Shown: positions 25,726 to 32,819 of the stretch, piece after piece
Position numbering within the stretch: the stretch's first letter is position 1
Layout: each line of letters starts with the position of its first letter
Source of the DNA: Chloroflexota bacterium
GTDB lineage: Bacteria > Chloroflexota > UBA11872 > UBA12225 > JAJDUF01
Length of the DNA stretch: 51,661 bases
Direction of reading: 5' to 3'
NCBI GenBank assembly: GCA_022824545.1
Contig: JAJDZR010000117.1
Span: forward strand, 1-51,661
Program-made: the position numbers and the translations under genes
The notes under the pieces: generated by a model
Database searches by the model: none
Told to the model about the DNA's origin: nothing
What the model saw: the letters and a program-made list of their open reading frames with translations, nothing else

Positions 25726-25783
25726 GGCCGCTCGTGCTGAGACTCCGAGCAGGTACCGGCATTGGTCCTATCAAGAAAACGAT

Positions 25784-25813
25784 TTGACGAATCGGAGAGT
25801 GCAACGGTATGAT
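25784..25813 (+). promoter_or_regulatory. Sigma70-type promoter for the zinc-ribbon gene
   Basis: TTGACG at 25784-25789, an 18-base spacer, TATGAT at 25808-25813. Start of transcription near 25820 gives a short leader to the ribosome-binding site at 25835. Confidence 0.62.
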
Positions 25814-25845
25814 TGCTGCGTCTGTATCCATGCGGGAGGAATCCA

Positions 25846-26208
25846 TTGGCCCGGCGTAGGTCTGCTCGGAGACGGTCGCGCTCACGAGCGCCGCGGGATG
25901 CCTTCGTCTCAGCGAGCAGTGGTCTCGGTGAAGAAGAGACCAATCTTGGCTCACTGCTCAAGCGCGTGCTCGCCGGCGAGCAGGACGATTCGTCGCGCAA
26001 AACCGCCTCGTCGTCCGAATCTGAGCAAGAGCCGCAGCATTGCGCCGACTGCTGGCACGCGGTCACATTTACCGATGAGCGCGGCAGCACGATGGCGCGC
26101 TGTGAGAAGAACCTTTGGGTGCGGCCCATCTACTCTTACGAGGAGCTTAACCGCGACCGCGTGCGCCGCTGGCACGCCGTCTGCCCAGAGTACGACGACA
26201 GCGACTAA
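25846..26208 (+). CDS. Small protein with a four-cysteine zinc-binding domain
   Basis: A 120-residue protein beginning at TTG, chosen because GGAGGA lies six bases upstream and a good promoter precedes it. The first 35 residues are rich in Arg and Ser (ARRRSARRRSRSRAPR), the middle is acidic, and the C-terminal 55 residues carry CADCWHAV, then MARCEKNLW, then HAVCPEY: four Cys that could hold one zinc ion. The basic N-terminus could bind nucleic acid. I do not recognise the family. It follows mnmE by 120 bp but has its own promoter. Confidence 0.65.
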   Translation: MARRRSARRRSRSRAPRDAFVSASSGLGEEETNLGSLLKRVLAGEQDDSSRKTASSSESEQEPQHCADCWHAVTFTDERGSTMARCEKNLWVRPIYSYEELNRDRVRRWHAVCPEYDDSD

Positions 26209-26256
26209 TCCCCATCGTCATTCCCTCGCCCCTCCCGAAAGCCCTGCCCCGTCCGC

Positions 26257-27588
26257 TCAGTCGTCCGTGGCGAACTTCCAGGGGCTTGGCTGCGCCTCGC
26301 TGTAGTGGATCGCGGCGTAGTACAGGCCGTGAACGTCCTTCTCCCCCGGCGTGACCGCCAGACCGGTATGGCCGGGGTCGTTCATGCTCTGGTGGACGAT
26401 CCGGTGGGCAATGAGCTGTACGCAGCCTCCTGCGTGTGGCAGCAGCTTGGCCATATCGTGTCGCCACCACCAGCCGGGGGACTTGCCGGCTGTAGCCGGC
26501 CCGTCCGGCGGTGCCGGTAGCCCGGCCTTGACGCTGTCGTAGACCTCCCGCCGGTTGGTGGCGGCGAAGCCGCGCTCCGGGTCAATGTCCCAGAGGTACA
26601 GCGGGTTGCGAGGGTTGTCATACGGTGAGGCCTGCCAATCTCCTCCAAGTAGACGCAGCACGCCGTCGGCACAGGTATACGCCGTCAGCGGCGCGTGGTT
26701 GTCCGGGGCAGCGTACTGCACCGCCGGCAGCGGACCGAAGGGGTCGTCCGCGCGTATCCAGGCCACCTCGCCGCCCGTGCGCGCGCTGATGATCCACTCG
26801 TCTCGGTACCGCGCCAGGCTCGCCTCCGACAGGTGATCTCCGACGAGCGGGCCGGTTTCGACCCATTCGTAGATGCCGCGCTGCGGACTGTAGCGGTACT
26901 TCAGGGCCGCCAGCCGTCCACTGAAGTGGTTGACATCGGCCCATTCGCTCGCATCATCGTTGAACGGCACTGCCTGCACCATGCTCTGATTCATCCAGCG
27001 CACGGCGGCGCTACAGAAGGCTGCACCCTCCTCATACCCGCGTTGGCGCAGCTGCTGGACCGGCTGGACGATCTCAATGTCGTCCTCGGCATCATTCAAG
27101 CGGAACTGCACCCACTCGACGCCCAGCGTGCGCGCGGTGAGCTCGGGGTGTTCTCGCGCCGAGCGCAGGAACCCGGTTGCCGGGTCAACAATCCGCATCG
27201 TGCGATACCACTTGACGACAAAGAGATTGGCGTGCGGTACCGGCTGCCCGCGGATCAGCGCCCCCTTGGGCACCCCGAACCCGGCGACGTGGCTCTGCTG
27301 GCGCACATACGCACTGCCATCGTTGAAAGGGTCCCAATCGTTGCGCGTGCGAACCAGCCGGCCCTCGCTGAGAACCGGGCCGTCGAAACCTCCGTCGCGG
27401 ACTTGATAGATGATGCTGCGCGCATCATCCACGCCGCGATAGCCGCGCGTAGCGAACAACAGCACAAACCGCCGCGCACTGACCTGGATGCCGTTCGGAT
27501 GTCCCGGGTACACGTCGTCGGCGCGGGTGTCGCCGGGTTGCGAGCATTCGTGAACCAGACTACCGCGGTGTTCGATACGTTCGATCAT
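26257..27588 (-). CDS. Conserved protein of unknown function, paralogue 1 (possible beta-propeller)
   Basis: A 443-residue protein with no signal peptide. It has repeated strands rich in Trp, Tyr and Asp (for example VLLFATRGYRGVDDARSIIYQ, RLVRTRNDWDPFNDGS, GIYEWVETGPL, EWIISARTGG, NPLYLWDIDPERGF). This spacing resembles beta-propeller glycosidase or sialidase-like proteins, but I cannot assign a catalytic set. Its close paralogue lies directly upstream at 27734. The ATG at 27588 is shared by sequence with the paralogue start (MIERIEHRG against MIEQIEYRG), which supports it. Cytoplasmic by appearance. Confidence 0.65.
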   Translation of the reverse strand: MIERIEHRGSLVHECSQPGDTRADDVYPGHPNGIQVSARRFVLLFATRGYRGVDDARSIIYQVRDGGFDGPVLSEGRLVRTRNDWDPFNDGSAYVRQQSHVAGFGVPKGALIRGQPVPHANLFVVKWYRTMRIVDPATGFLRSAREHPELTARTLGVEWVQFRLNDAEDDIEIVQPVQQLRQRGYEEGAAFCSAAVRWMNQSMVQAVPFNDDASEWADVNHFSGRLAALKYRYSPQRGIYEWVETGPLVGDHLSEASLARYRDEWIISARTGGEVAWIRADDPFGPLPAVQYAAPDNHAPLTAYTCADGVLRLLGGDWQASPYDNPRNPLYLWDIDPERGFAATNRREVYDSVKAGLPAPPDGPATAGKSPGWWWRHDMAKLLPHAGGCVQLIAHRIVHQSMNDPGHTGLAVTPGEKDVHGLYYAAIHYSEAQPSPWKFATDD

Positions 27589-27621
27589 GGCCGTTGCCCC
27601 AAGTACCTCACTGACTCCCAT

Positions 27622-27700
27622 TCCCTACGAGAGAAGGGGCCGGGTGACAGGTCAAAGCCGCACCACACCTGGCACTATCCGTGCGGCTTGGGCCTGGCAG
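27622..27700. repeat. F-type repeat
   Basis: GAAGGGGCCGGGTGACAGG leads into AAGCCGCAC, CACACCTGGCACTATCC and GTGCGGCTT, a nine-pair stem with a 17-base loop. Second of two copies (first at 5590), again just 3' of a minus-strand gene. Confidence 0.78.
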
Positions 27701-27733
27701 AGGTTAGGTCAAACCTCCGCCCCCGCCGCGCGA

Positions 27734-29056
27734 TCAGGTCGCAAACTGCCAGACGCCAGGGTAGGACTCCGCGTACTGCACCGTGGCGTAGTAGATGCCG
27801 CCCGTCTCTTTCTCCGTCGGCGTGATGACGGCCCCCCTATGGCTGGGATCGTTGTTCATGCCGCTCCGTACCCGGTAGACGATGATCTGCTCCCTACCTC
27901 CGGCGTGCGGCAGGAGCTTGGCCATGTCGCAGGTCGGGCGGCTCTCCACCGGAATCGGCAGCCCGGCGGCAACGATGTCGAATACCGTGCGCCGCTGAGC
28001 CGCCGCAAAGCCGTTGTCGGGGTCAATGTCCCACAGGTAGAGCGGATTGCGGTTGAGGCCATACGGTGAGATCGTGCTGTCTCCCGTCAGCACGCGGAGC
28101 ACGCCGTCGGTGTAGGTGTAGGCGGTCAGCGGCGACGAGTTCACCGGCGACGCGGGACGCGCCGCCGGCGGCACGGCGCCGAACGGGTCCGCGGTGCGAA
28201 ACCAGCCTATCGAGCCACCGCCGCGCGGCCGGCCGCTGATGACCCAGCTACCCCGATAGCGAGCGAGGCTGGCCTCGGAAAGCTGCTCCTCAATCAGCGG
28301 CCCCGTTTCCACCCATTCATACACGCCGCGCTCCGGGTTATAGCGGTACTTCAAGGCGGCCAGCCGGCCGCCGTCGAAGTGGTTTACGTCGGCCCATTCG
28401 CTGGCATCCTCGTTGAACGGAACCGCTTGCACGAACGACTGATTCATCTGACGGACCGGCGCTGTACCGGCGGCGGCGCTACAGAAGGCGTCGCCCTCTT
28501 CATAGCCGCGTTGCCGGAGCGGTTGGGCCGGCTGGACGATCTCCATGTCGTCCTCGGCCTCGTTCAAGCGGAACTGTACCCACTCGACGCCCTGGGTGCG
28601 CGCGCTCAGGTCGGGGTGGGAGCGCGAAGCTACCAGGAAGCCGGTGGCCGGGTCAATGACGCGGGCGCAGACGCGCCACTTGACGACGAATAGATTAGCG
28701 TTGGGCGCCGGCCGTCCCCGGATCAGAGCGCCGCGCGGCACACCGAACGCCACCGGATGCCCGTGCTGTCGCACATACGCGCTGCCGTCGTCGAACGGGT
28801 CCCAATCATTGACGGACTTGGCCAGCATCCCTTCCGCCAGCAGCGGGCCGTCATAGGCCCCGTCGCGTAACTGGTAGACGATGCTCAGGTCGTCATCGCC
28901 GCCGCGATAGGTGCGCGTGGCGTACACGAGCAGGAAGCGCCGCGCGCTGACCTGGATGCCGTTCGGATGCGCGGGAAACACGTCATCGGCGCGAGTCTCT
29001 CCGGGCAGGCCACATTCGTGGATCAGCTTACCGCGATACTCGATCTGTTCGATCAT
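27734..29056 (-). CDS. Conserved protein of unknown function, paralogue 2 (possible beta-propeller)
   Basis: A 440-residue protein that aligns along its whole length with the downstream gene product (shared HPNGIQVSARRF, WDPF.DGSAYVRQ, GVEWVQFRLN.AEDD, NHF.GRLAALKYRY, LSEASLARYR and NPLYLWDIDP). The two therefore arose by tandem duplication. A few insertions (for example GTAPVRQ and GRPRGGGS) separate them. The presence of Trp/Asp-rich strand repeats suggests a beta-propeller with carbohydrate or other ligand binding, but this is a guess. It starts with ATG, and a B/C-type repeat region lies upstream at 29086. Confidence 0.65.
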   Translation of the reverse strand: MIEQIEYRGKLIHECGLPGETRADDVFPAHPNGIQVSARRFLLVYATRTYRGGDDDLSIVYQLRDGAYDGPLLAEGMLAKSVNDWDPFDDGSAYVRQHGHPVAFGVPRGALIRGRPAPNANLFVVKWRVCARVIDPATGFLVASRSHPDLSARTQGVEWVQFRLNEAEDDMEIVQPAQPLRQRGYEEGDAFCSAAAGTAPVRQMNQSFVQAVPFNEDASEWADVNHFDGGRLAALKYRYNPERGVYEWVETGPLIEEQLSEASLARYRGSWVISGRPRGGGSIGWFRTADPFGAVPPAARPASPVNSSPLTAYTYTDGVLRVLTGDSTISPYGLNRNPLYLWDIDPDNGFAAAQRRTVFDIVAAGLPIPVESRPTCDMAKLLPHAGGREQIIVYRVRSGMNNDPSHRGAVITPTEKETGGIYYATVQYAESYPGVWQFAT

Positions 29057-29085
29057 TGGCTTACCTCAGACCCTCTGACCTCGCC

Positions 29086-29145
29086 CCGCCGTAGCTAGCA
29101 CTGCGCCCGTCCCCCTGCACCGCGGGGGGACCATAGGGGGGCCGG
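29086..29145. repeat. Degraded G + C composite
   Basis: GCCGTAGCTAGCACTGCGCC keeps the outer parts of the G module but has lost one arm. The C palindrome (GTCCCCCTGCACCGCGGGGG) and marker CCATAGGGGGGCC follow, as at 3284-3342. Confidence 0.7.
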
Positions 29146-29228
29146 ACAACTTCACTTGGCCCCCTCCCTAGCCCCCGGCCAACGCACAGGGGAGGAGTGT
29201 ATCCTCACTGGCCTCCGACCGACTTCCC

Positions 29229-29468
29229 CTACTCCTCGCTGGAGTTCTTGCCCTTCTGGGACAGGCCGGCGCCAAGCGCTACGCCAAGCGCTACGCCCAT
29301 CGCCGTGCCCATGGCAATACCCATTCCCACCCACAAGCCCATGTTGTCGGTCGCCGCGCCGAGCGCGGTGCCGAATGCGACTCCGAGTCCGGCCCCGAGC
29401 GACATCCCTATGCCGATGTAGCTGCCCGTATCGGGGGTGTGTCTGTTGCTGGGTCGTTGCTGGGTCAT
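29229..29468 (-). CDS. Small glycine-zipper membrane protein
   Basis: A 79-residue protein with two hydrophobic runs full of Gly and Ala every third or fourth residue (YIGIGMSLGAGLGVAFGTALGA and LWVGMGIAMGTAMGVALGVALGAGL), a glycine-zipper pattern seen in small proteins that pack tightly in membranes. It has a good AAGG ribosome-binding site close to the ATG. It lies between paralogue 2 and the menaquinone operon, in the same direction as both. No specific function is known. Confidence 0.7.
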   Translation of the reverse strand: MTQQRPSNRHTPDTGSYIGIGMSLGAGLGVAFGTALGAATDNMGLWVGMGIAMGTAMGVALGVALGAGLSQKGKNSSEE

Positions 29469-29511
29469 GTTTCCCTTCCTGGAGCAACACCCCGCGTTGT
29501 GCCGGCGGCGG

Positions 29512-30891
29512 TTAGGCGGTCACGCTATGGGCGATAGCCCCGGCCACAACTGTACACCGTACAGCGCTGGCGCGGACGCCGGTGCAAAGCTGCTTCGCAA
29601 TGTCGGTATCGCCGGGGTGTGGCAGGGCTACCACCGCGAGATCGGCATATTTGCCGACCGTGATGCTGCCCAGCTCCTGCTCAAGACCGAGCGCCTGCGC
29701 GCCCTCGATAGTCAGCCAGCGCAGGACGCGGTCCGCCGCGCGTGGATCGAAGGATGCACCGGCTTGCCGCTGCCACAAGGCGTAGGCCGCGGCGGCCTCG
29801 GCAAACAGGTCCAGGCTTTCGTTGCTCGCCAGGCTGTCCGTCCCCAATCCGAGCCGCACGTCCTGCTCGACGAGCCTCTGAATCGGCGCCTCCCCGCAGC
29901 CCAGCATTGCATTGCTCCGGGGACACAACGCGACGGTCACGCCTCGCGCCGCCAAGCGTGCGATCTCCTCGTCGTCAAAGTGGACCCCATGAGCGACGAC
30001 CGCCGGCCGCCGAAGCGACAAGCCCTCGAACAGGCCACAGCGGTCGGCCAGCAGCGCCGGACCGGTGCCGCAGCCTCCCGCCTCGATGAGGTCGTGTCCG
30101 CCTTTCGTTGCCAAGCCCTCGGCCAGCGATCCCTGCCCGGAGCGCGAAAACTCTACCTCTTCGACGGTTTCGGCCAAGTGGATCGTGAGCGGGAGTTTGC
30201 GGGCCTGAGCCAGATCGCCCAGTCGTTCGAGCGCCACTGTGGACAGCGTGTAGATGGTGTGCGGACCGAGTCCCACGCGCAGTCGCTGCGCCCCGGCCGC
30301 CAGCCGCACGCTCCGGTCCAGTTTCGTCGTTAGTTCGGCCAGTTGCTCGTCCAAGCGCACGCGCTCGCGCATCCCCACCGCCTCGATATAACTGATCCCG
30401 GCGAGGTTGTGCGTCCGGGCGGCCGCCAGCCCCGGCCCGAACGTCACGATGTCACCGACGCAGGTTGTCCCGGCCGCGACCAACTGCCGTACGCCGGCGT
30501 TGGCCGACGCCGGCCAAAAGTCCGCTGGCGCCTGGTGACTGCGCCGAATGAGAGCCGGTATCCACTCCCAGAAGGGCTGCCGTTCCGATAGGGGGCCGAA
30601 GTTCGTGTATTCCAGGTGTGTATGAAGGTTGACGAGACCGGGCAGCATGGCGGCGCCGTCGTAGTGCCGGTGTACGGTGTTGGAGGGCGTCTCGATGGAC
30701 CGCCGCGGTCCTACCGCCCGGATCCGCTCCCCGACAATCAGGACGGCGCCATCTCGGATCGGTGGCTCCGTGATGGGCAGCACCCAATCGGCCGTCAGCA
30801 AGAGCGGCGGCCGGTCGCCACCATGACTCCCCTTCCCTGAAGGGAAGGGGCCGGGGGTTAGGTCCGCCCCGCCACTAGCTTCTAGACTCAA
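29512..30891 (-). CDS. Amidohydrolase, probable aminofutalosine deaminase
   Basis: A 459-residue metal-dependent hydrolase of the TrzN/SsnA-like amidohydrolase family. Metal ligands are visible: NLHTHLEYT, the catalytic HLAETVEEVEF, AHGVHFDDEE and GLGTDSLASNE. It is the last gene of the menaquinone operon; its TTG start overlaps the stop of the upstream gene by four bases (TTGA), with GGAG five bases upstream. Amidohydrolases of this type deaminate aminodeoxyfutalosine in the futalosine route (for example the Nitratiruptor enzyme), and the location fits that job. The N-terminal residues 9-21 (ADLTPGPFPSGKG) are encoded by an E-type repeat at 30828-30866. The core begins near residue 28. Confidence 0.75.
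   Translation of the reverse strand: MSLEASGGADLTPGPFPSGKGSHGGDRPPLLLTADWVLPITEPPIRDGAVLIVGERIRAVGPRRSIETPSNTVHRHYDGAAMLPGLVNLHTHLEYTNFGPLSERQPFWEWIPALIRRSHQAPADFWPASANAGVRQLVAAGTTCVGDIVTFGPGLAAARTHNLAGISYIEAVGMRERVRLDEQLAELTTKLDRSVRLAAGAQRLRVGLGPHTIYTLSTVALERLGDLAQARKLPLTIHLAETVEEVEFSRSGQGSLAEGLATKGGHDLIEAGGCGTGPALLADRCGLFEGLSLRRPAVVAHGVHFDDEEIARLAARGVTVALCPRSNAMLGCGEAPIQRLVEQDVRLGLGTDSLASNESLDLFAEAAAAYALWQRQAGASFDPRAADRVLRWLTIEGAQALGLEQELGSITVGKYADLAVVALPHPGDTDIAKQLCTGVRASAVRCTVVAGAIAHSVTA
30828..30866. repeat. E-type repeat inside the amidohydrolase coding start
   Basis: CCCCTTCCCTGAAGGGAAGG hairpin with tail GGCCGGGGGTTAGGTCCGCC. On the minus strand it encodes residues 9-21 of the coupled amidohydrolase. 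Confidence 0.85.
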
Positions 30892-31880
30892 AAGGTCTCC
30901 ACCAGGCCGTAGCTTGTGTCGCGCTGTGCCGGTGTCCAGCCGGCAGTACGGATAAGCCGCACAAGCTCATCGCGGGACAACCGCGGCAGCCACTGCCCGG
31001 CCGCGCCGGTGCTGGACGTGTGCGCGGTAGGCGTCGGCGGCTGAATGGTCCCGAGGTCGTCGGCCCCGAAGGACAGACTGAGCTGCGCTACCTCGGCCCC
31101 GACGTGCCCCCACGCGGCGCTGACGTGAGTCGTCGTGTCGAGGCAGAGGCGCAGCACGGCGAGCGTCCGGAGATAGTCGAACGGTGACACCGCACGGTCC
31201 CCGGCCCCCGACGCTGCGATAACGACACACGACCGGTGCGCCGCAGCCGCACCGCGCCGAGGCCGGCGACCGTCTTGCCAATCACGTACTTGCACCAACT
31301 GCGCGGCCCGTTCGGCAACCGTCTCGTGGGCACGCACGACGATAGTCGGGGCTGCATCCAGCCCGAGGTCATACGCCGCGTCCACCACGTCGAGCCAAAC
31401 GGTGCCATCTTGCTGGCTACCGCTATCCTGCACGAGAAAACTCAGACCGGCGTCACGCAGCGCCGCCAGGGCCGCTGCCGTATTCACGTCTCCGGCTGCC
31501 CACCCCGCAGCGTCCACGGCCAAGCCGTAGTGCAGCTGCGGGGTGTGCGCCTTGGCTGCCGCCACAGCGCGAGTCACGGCAGCGAGCGGCGCGGCGCGGA
31601 ACGTGACCTCGCTGCACCCGGCGGCAACCACCGCCGCGAGTTTTTCAGCCAGGTCGGCCTCGCTTCCGAGGTCAGGCACGGCCAGGATATGTCCCAGGGC
31701 GAACGTGACCTGTTCCGTGGGTAGCCGCGCCCGCCGCATCGCCGCGGCGGCTCGCCCCACCGCCAGCAGCGTCTCTCCGTCCGCCAGCAGTGCCGCCGTG
31801 GCCGCGGCGCTCAACCGCTCGCCGGCCACGGTGCGGTCCAGCAGTTCCTGGATGCTTGCCTGTTCTCCGGCGCTCATCAT
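30888..31880 (-). CDS. MqnC-like protein lacking the radical-SAM cysteines
   Basis: A 330-residue protein with the overall pattern of MqnC/MqnE. The N-terminal ELLDRTVAGERLSAAATAALL matches the usual start; the C-terminal FDYLRTLAVLRLCLDTTTHVSAAWGHVGAEVAQLSLSFGADDLG and GWTPAQRDTSYGLVETF match MqnC closely. The cluster motif C-x3-C-x2-C is absent; the equivalent segment reads VTFALGHILAVPDLG (about 58-72). Without these cysteines it cannot hold a 4Fe-4S cluster or cleave SAM. Start and stop overlap both neighbours by four bases, so it is kept in a translated operon. It may be a scaffold, a partner of MqnE/MqnC, or a decaying copy; frameshift is unlikely because the frame is continuous. Confidence 0.7.
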   Translation of the reverse strand: MMSAGEQASIQELLDRTVAGERLSAAATAALLADGETLLAVGRAAAAMRRARLPTEQVTFALGHILAVPDLGSEADLAEKLAAVVAAGCSEVTFRAAPLAAVTRAVAAAKAHTPQLHYGLAVDAAGWAAGDVNTAAALAALRDAGLSFLVQDSGSQQDGTVWLDVVDAAYDLGLDAAPTIVVRAHETVAERAAQLVQVRDWQDGRRPRRGAAAAHRSCVVIAASGAGDRAVSPFDYLRTLAVLRLCLDTTTHVSAAWGHVGAEVAQLSLSFGADDLGTIQPPTPTAHTSSTGAAGQWLPRLSRDELVRLIRTAGWTPAQRDTSYGLVETF

Positions 31881-32740
31881 CCTGCCTCGTACCGATCAGT
31901 AGGCTGCTCGGCCACCGCCGCGAACTCCAGCGCCGGCACCGCATCGAGCGCCCCCAGCGCCTGCGCGTGCCGCGCATAGGCGTGCAATCCGTCACGATAG
32001 GCGCGGTCGAACGTAAACCGCAAGGTGCGGAAGTACGCCGCCAGCGCCGCCGCCGGGAAAGGCTCCCACTGCGCCGCGTCGGCGGCAATCGCCTCGACGT
32101 TGGTGAGGCTATAGGCCAACGACTGCTGGAAGGCACGGTAGACGACGTTGACGAGTGCCGGCGCTGCGGCGGCGAACGGCCGGCGCACCGCCCAAACTGC
32201 GTAGACCATCGGATGTCCGGTCAGCGCTTTCCACTCCGTCCCCAGATCGTAGATATGCAGGCCGGCCGGCGGTTGCATGTGTACCCGCAGCGCCGGGTCT
32301 CCGATCAGTAGGGCGGCGTCCGCTTCGTCCAACATCCGGCCCAGATCGGGAGGACAGTCAAAGTAGGCCGGATGGGCCGCGTAGCGGTTGGCGAGCAGGA
32401 TTTGGGTGAGCACGTGCGACGTAGCGGAGGTGTTGGTCAACGCCACGGTCCGCCCGTCGAGCGCGGCGGCCGGCACTTTGCTGACCAGGACGATGCTCTT
32501 CACGGCGCCGTCCGAGCTGACCGTCAGGTCCGGCATGAGCAGCAGCTCGTCGGCGTGCCGCAGGTACTCGATGGAGGAGATCGGCGAAACGTCGAGCTGC
32601 CCGCCGATGAGCAGGCGATTCAGCTCGGTCGGCGTGCCTTTATGCAGCTCGATGTCGAGCAGCGCGTCGTGCCGCACCAGCCCGTGGTACAGCGGCAGGC
32701 AGTTGAGGTACTGGATATGCCCGACCCGCGGCCGGTTCAT
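31877..32740 (-). CDS. mqnA: Chorismate dehydratase MqnA
   Basis: A 287-residue MqnA, which dehydrates chorismate to 3-enolpyruvylbenzoate, the first step of the futalosine menaquinone route. It belongs to the periplasmic-binding-protein-like fold: VGHIQYLNCLPLYHGL, then DVSPISSIEYLRHADELLLMPDLTVSSDGAVKSIVLVSK, the substrate-binding Ser-Ser stretch, and ALTNTSATSHVLTQILL. The stop overlaps the next start (ATGA type, four bases). It lies 79 bp downstream of mqnE. Confidence 0.9.
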   Translation of the reverse strand: MNRPRVGHIQYLNCLPLYHGLVRHDALLDIELHKGTPTELNRLLIGGQLDVSPISSIEYLRHADELLLMPDLTVSSDGAVKSIVLVSKVPAAALDGRTVALTNTSATSHVLTQILLANRYAAHPAYFDCPPDLGRMLDEADAALLIGDPALRVHMQPPAGLHIYDLGTEWKALTGHPMVYAVWAVRRPFAAAAPALVNVVYRAFQQSLAYSLTNVEAIAADAAQWEPFPAAALAAYFRTLRFTFDRAYRDGLHAYARHAQALGALDAVPALEFAAVAEQPTDRYEAG

Positions 32741-32819
32741 AGCGCCCGCCTAGCCACGCCCAACGGCGCCTCGGCCTGGTGTCCGAACATGATGTGCGTG
32801 GGGAAGGAGCGTCGGAGCA

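Noticed and set aside
30888..31880. Loss of MqnC cysteines by sequencing error
   Set aside because: The frame is open and conserved at both ends, and the middle of the protein has ordinary composition; a frameshift pair would show stops or odd sequence. None of the other frames there shows a cysteine cluster motif.
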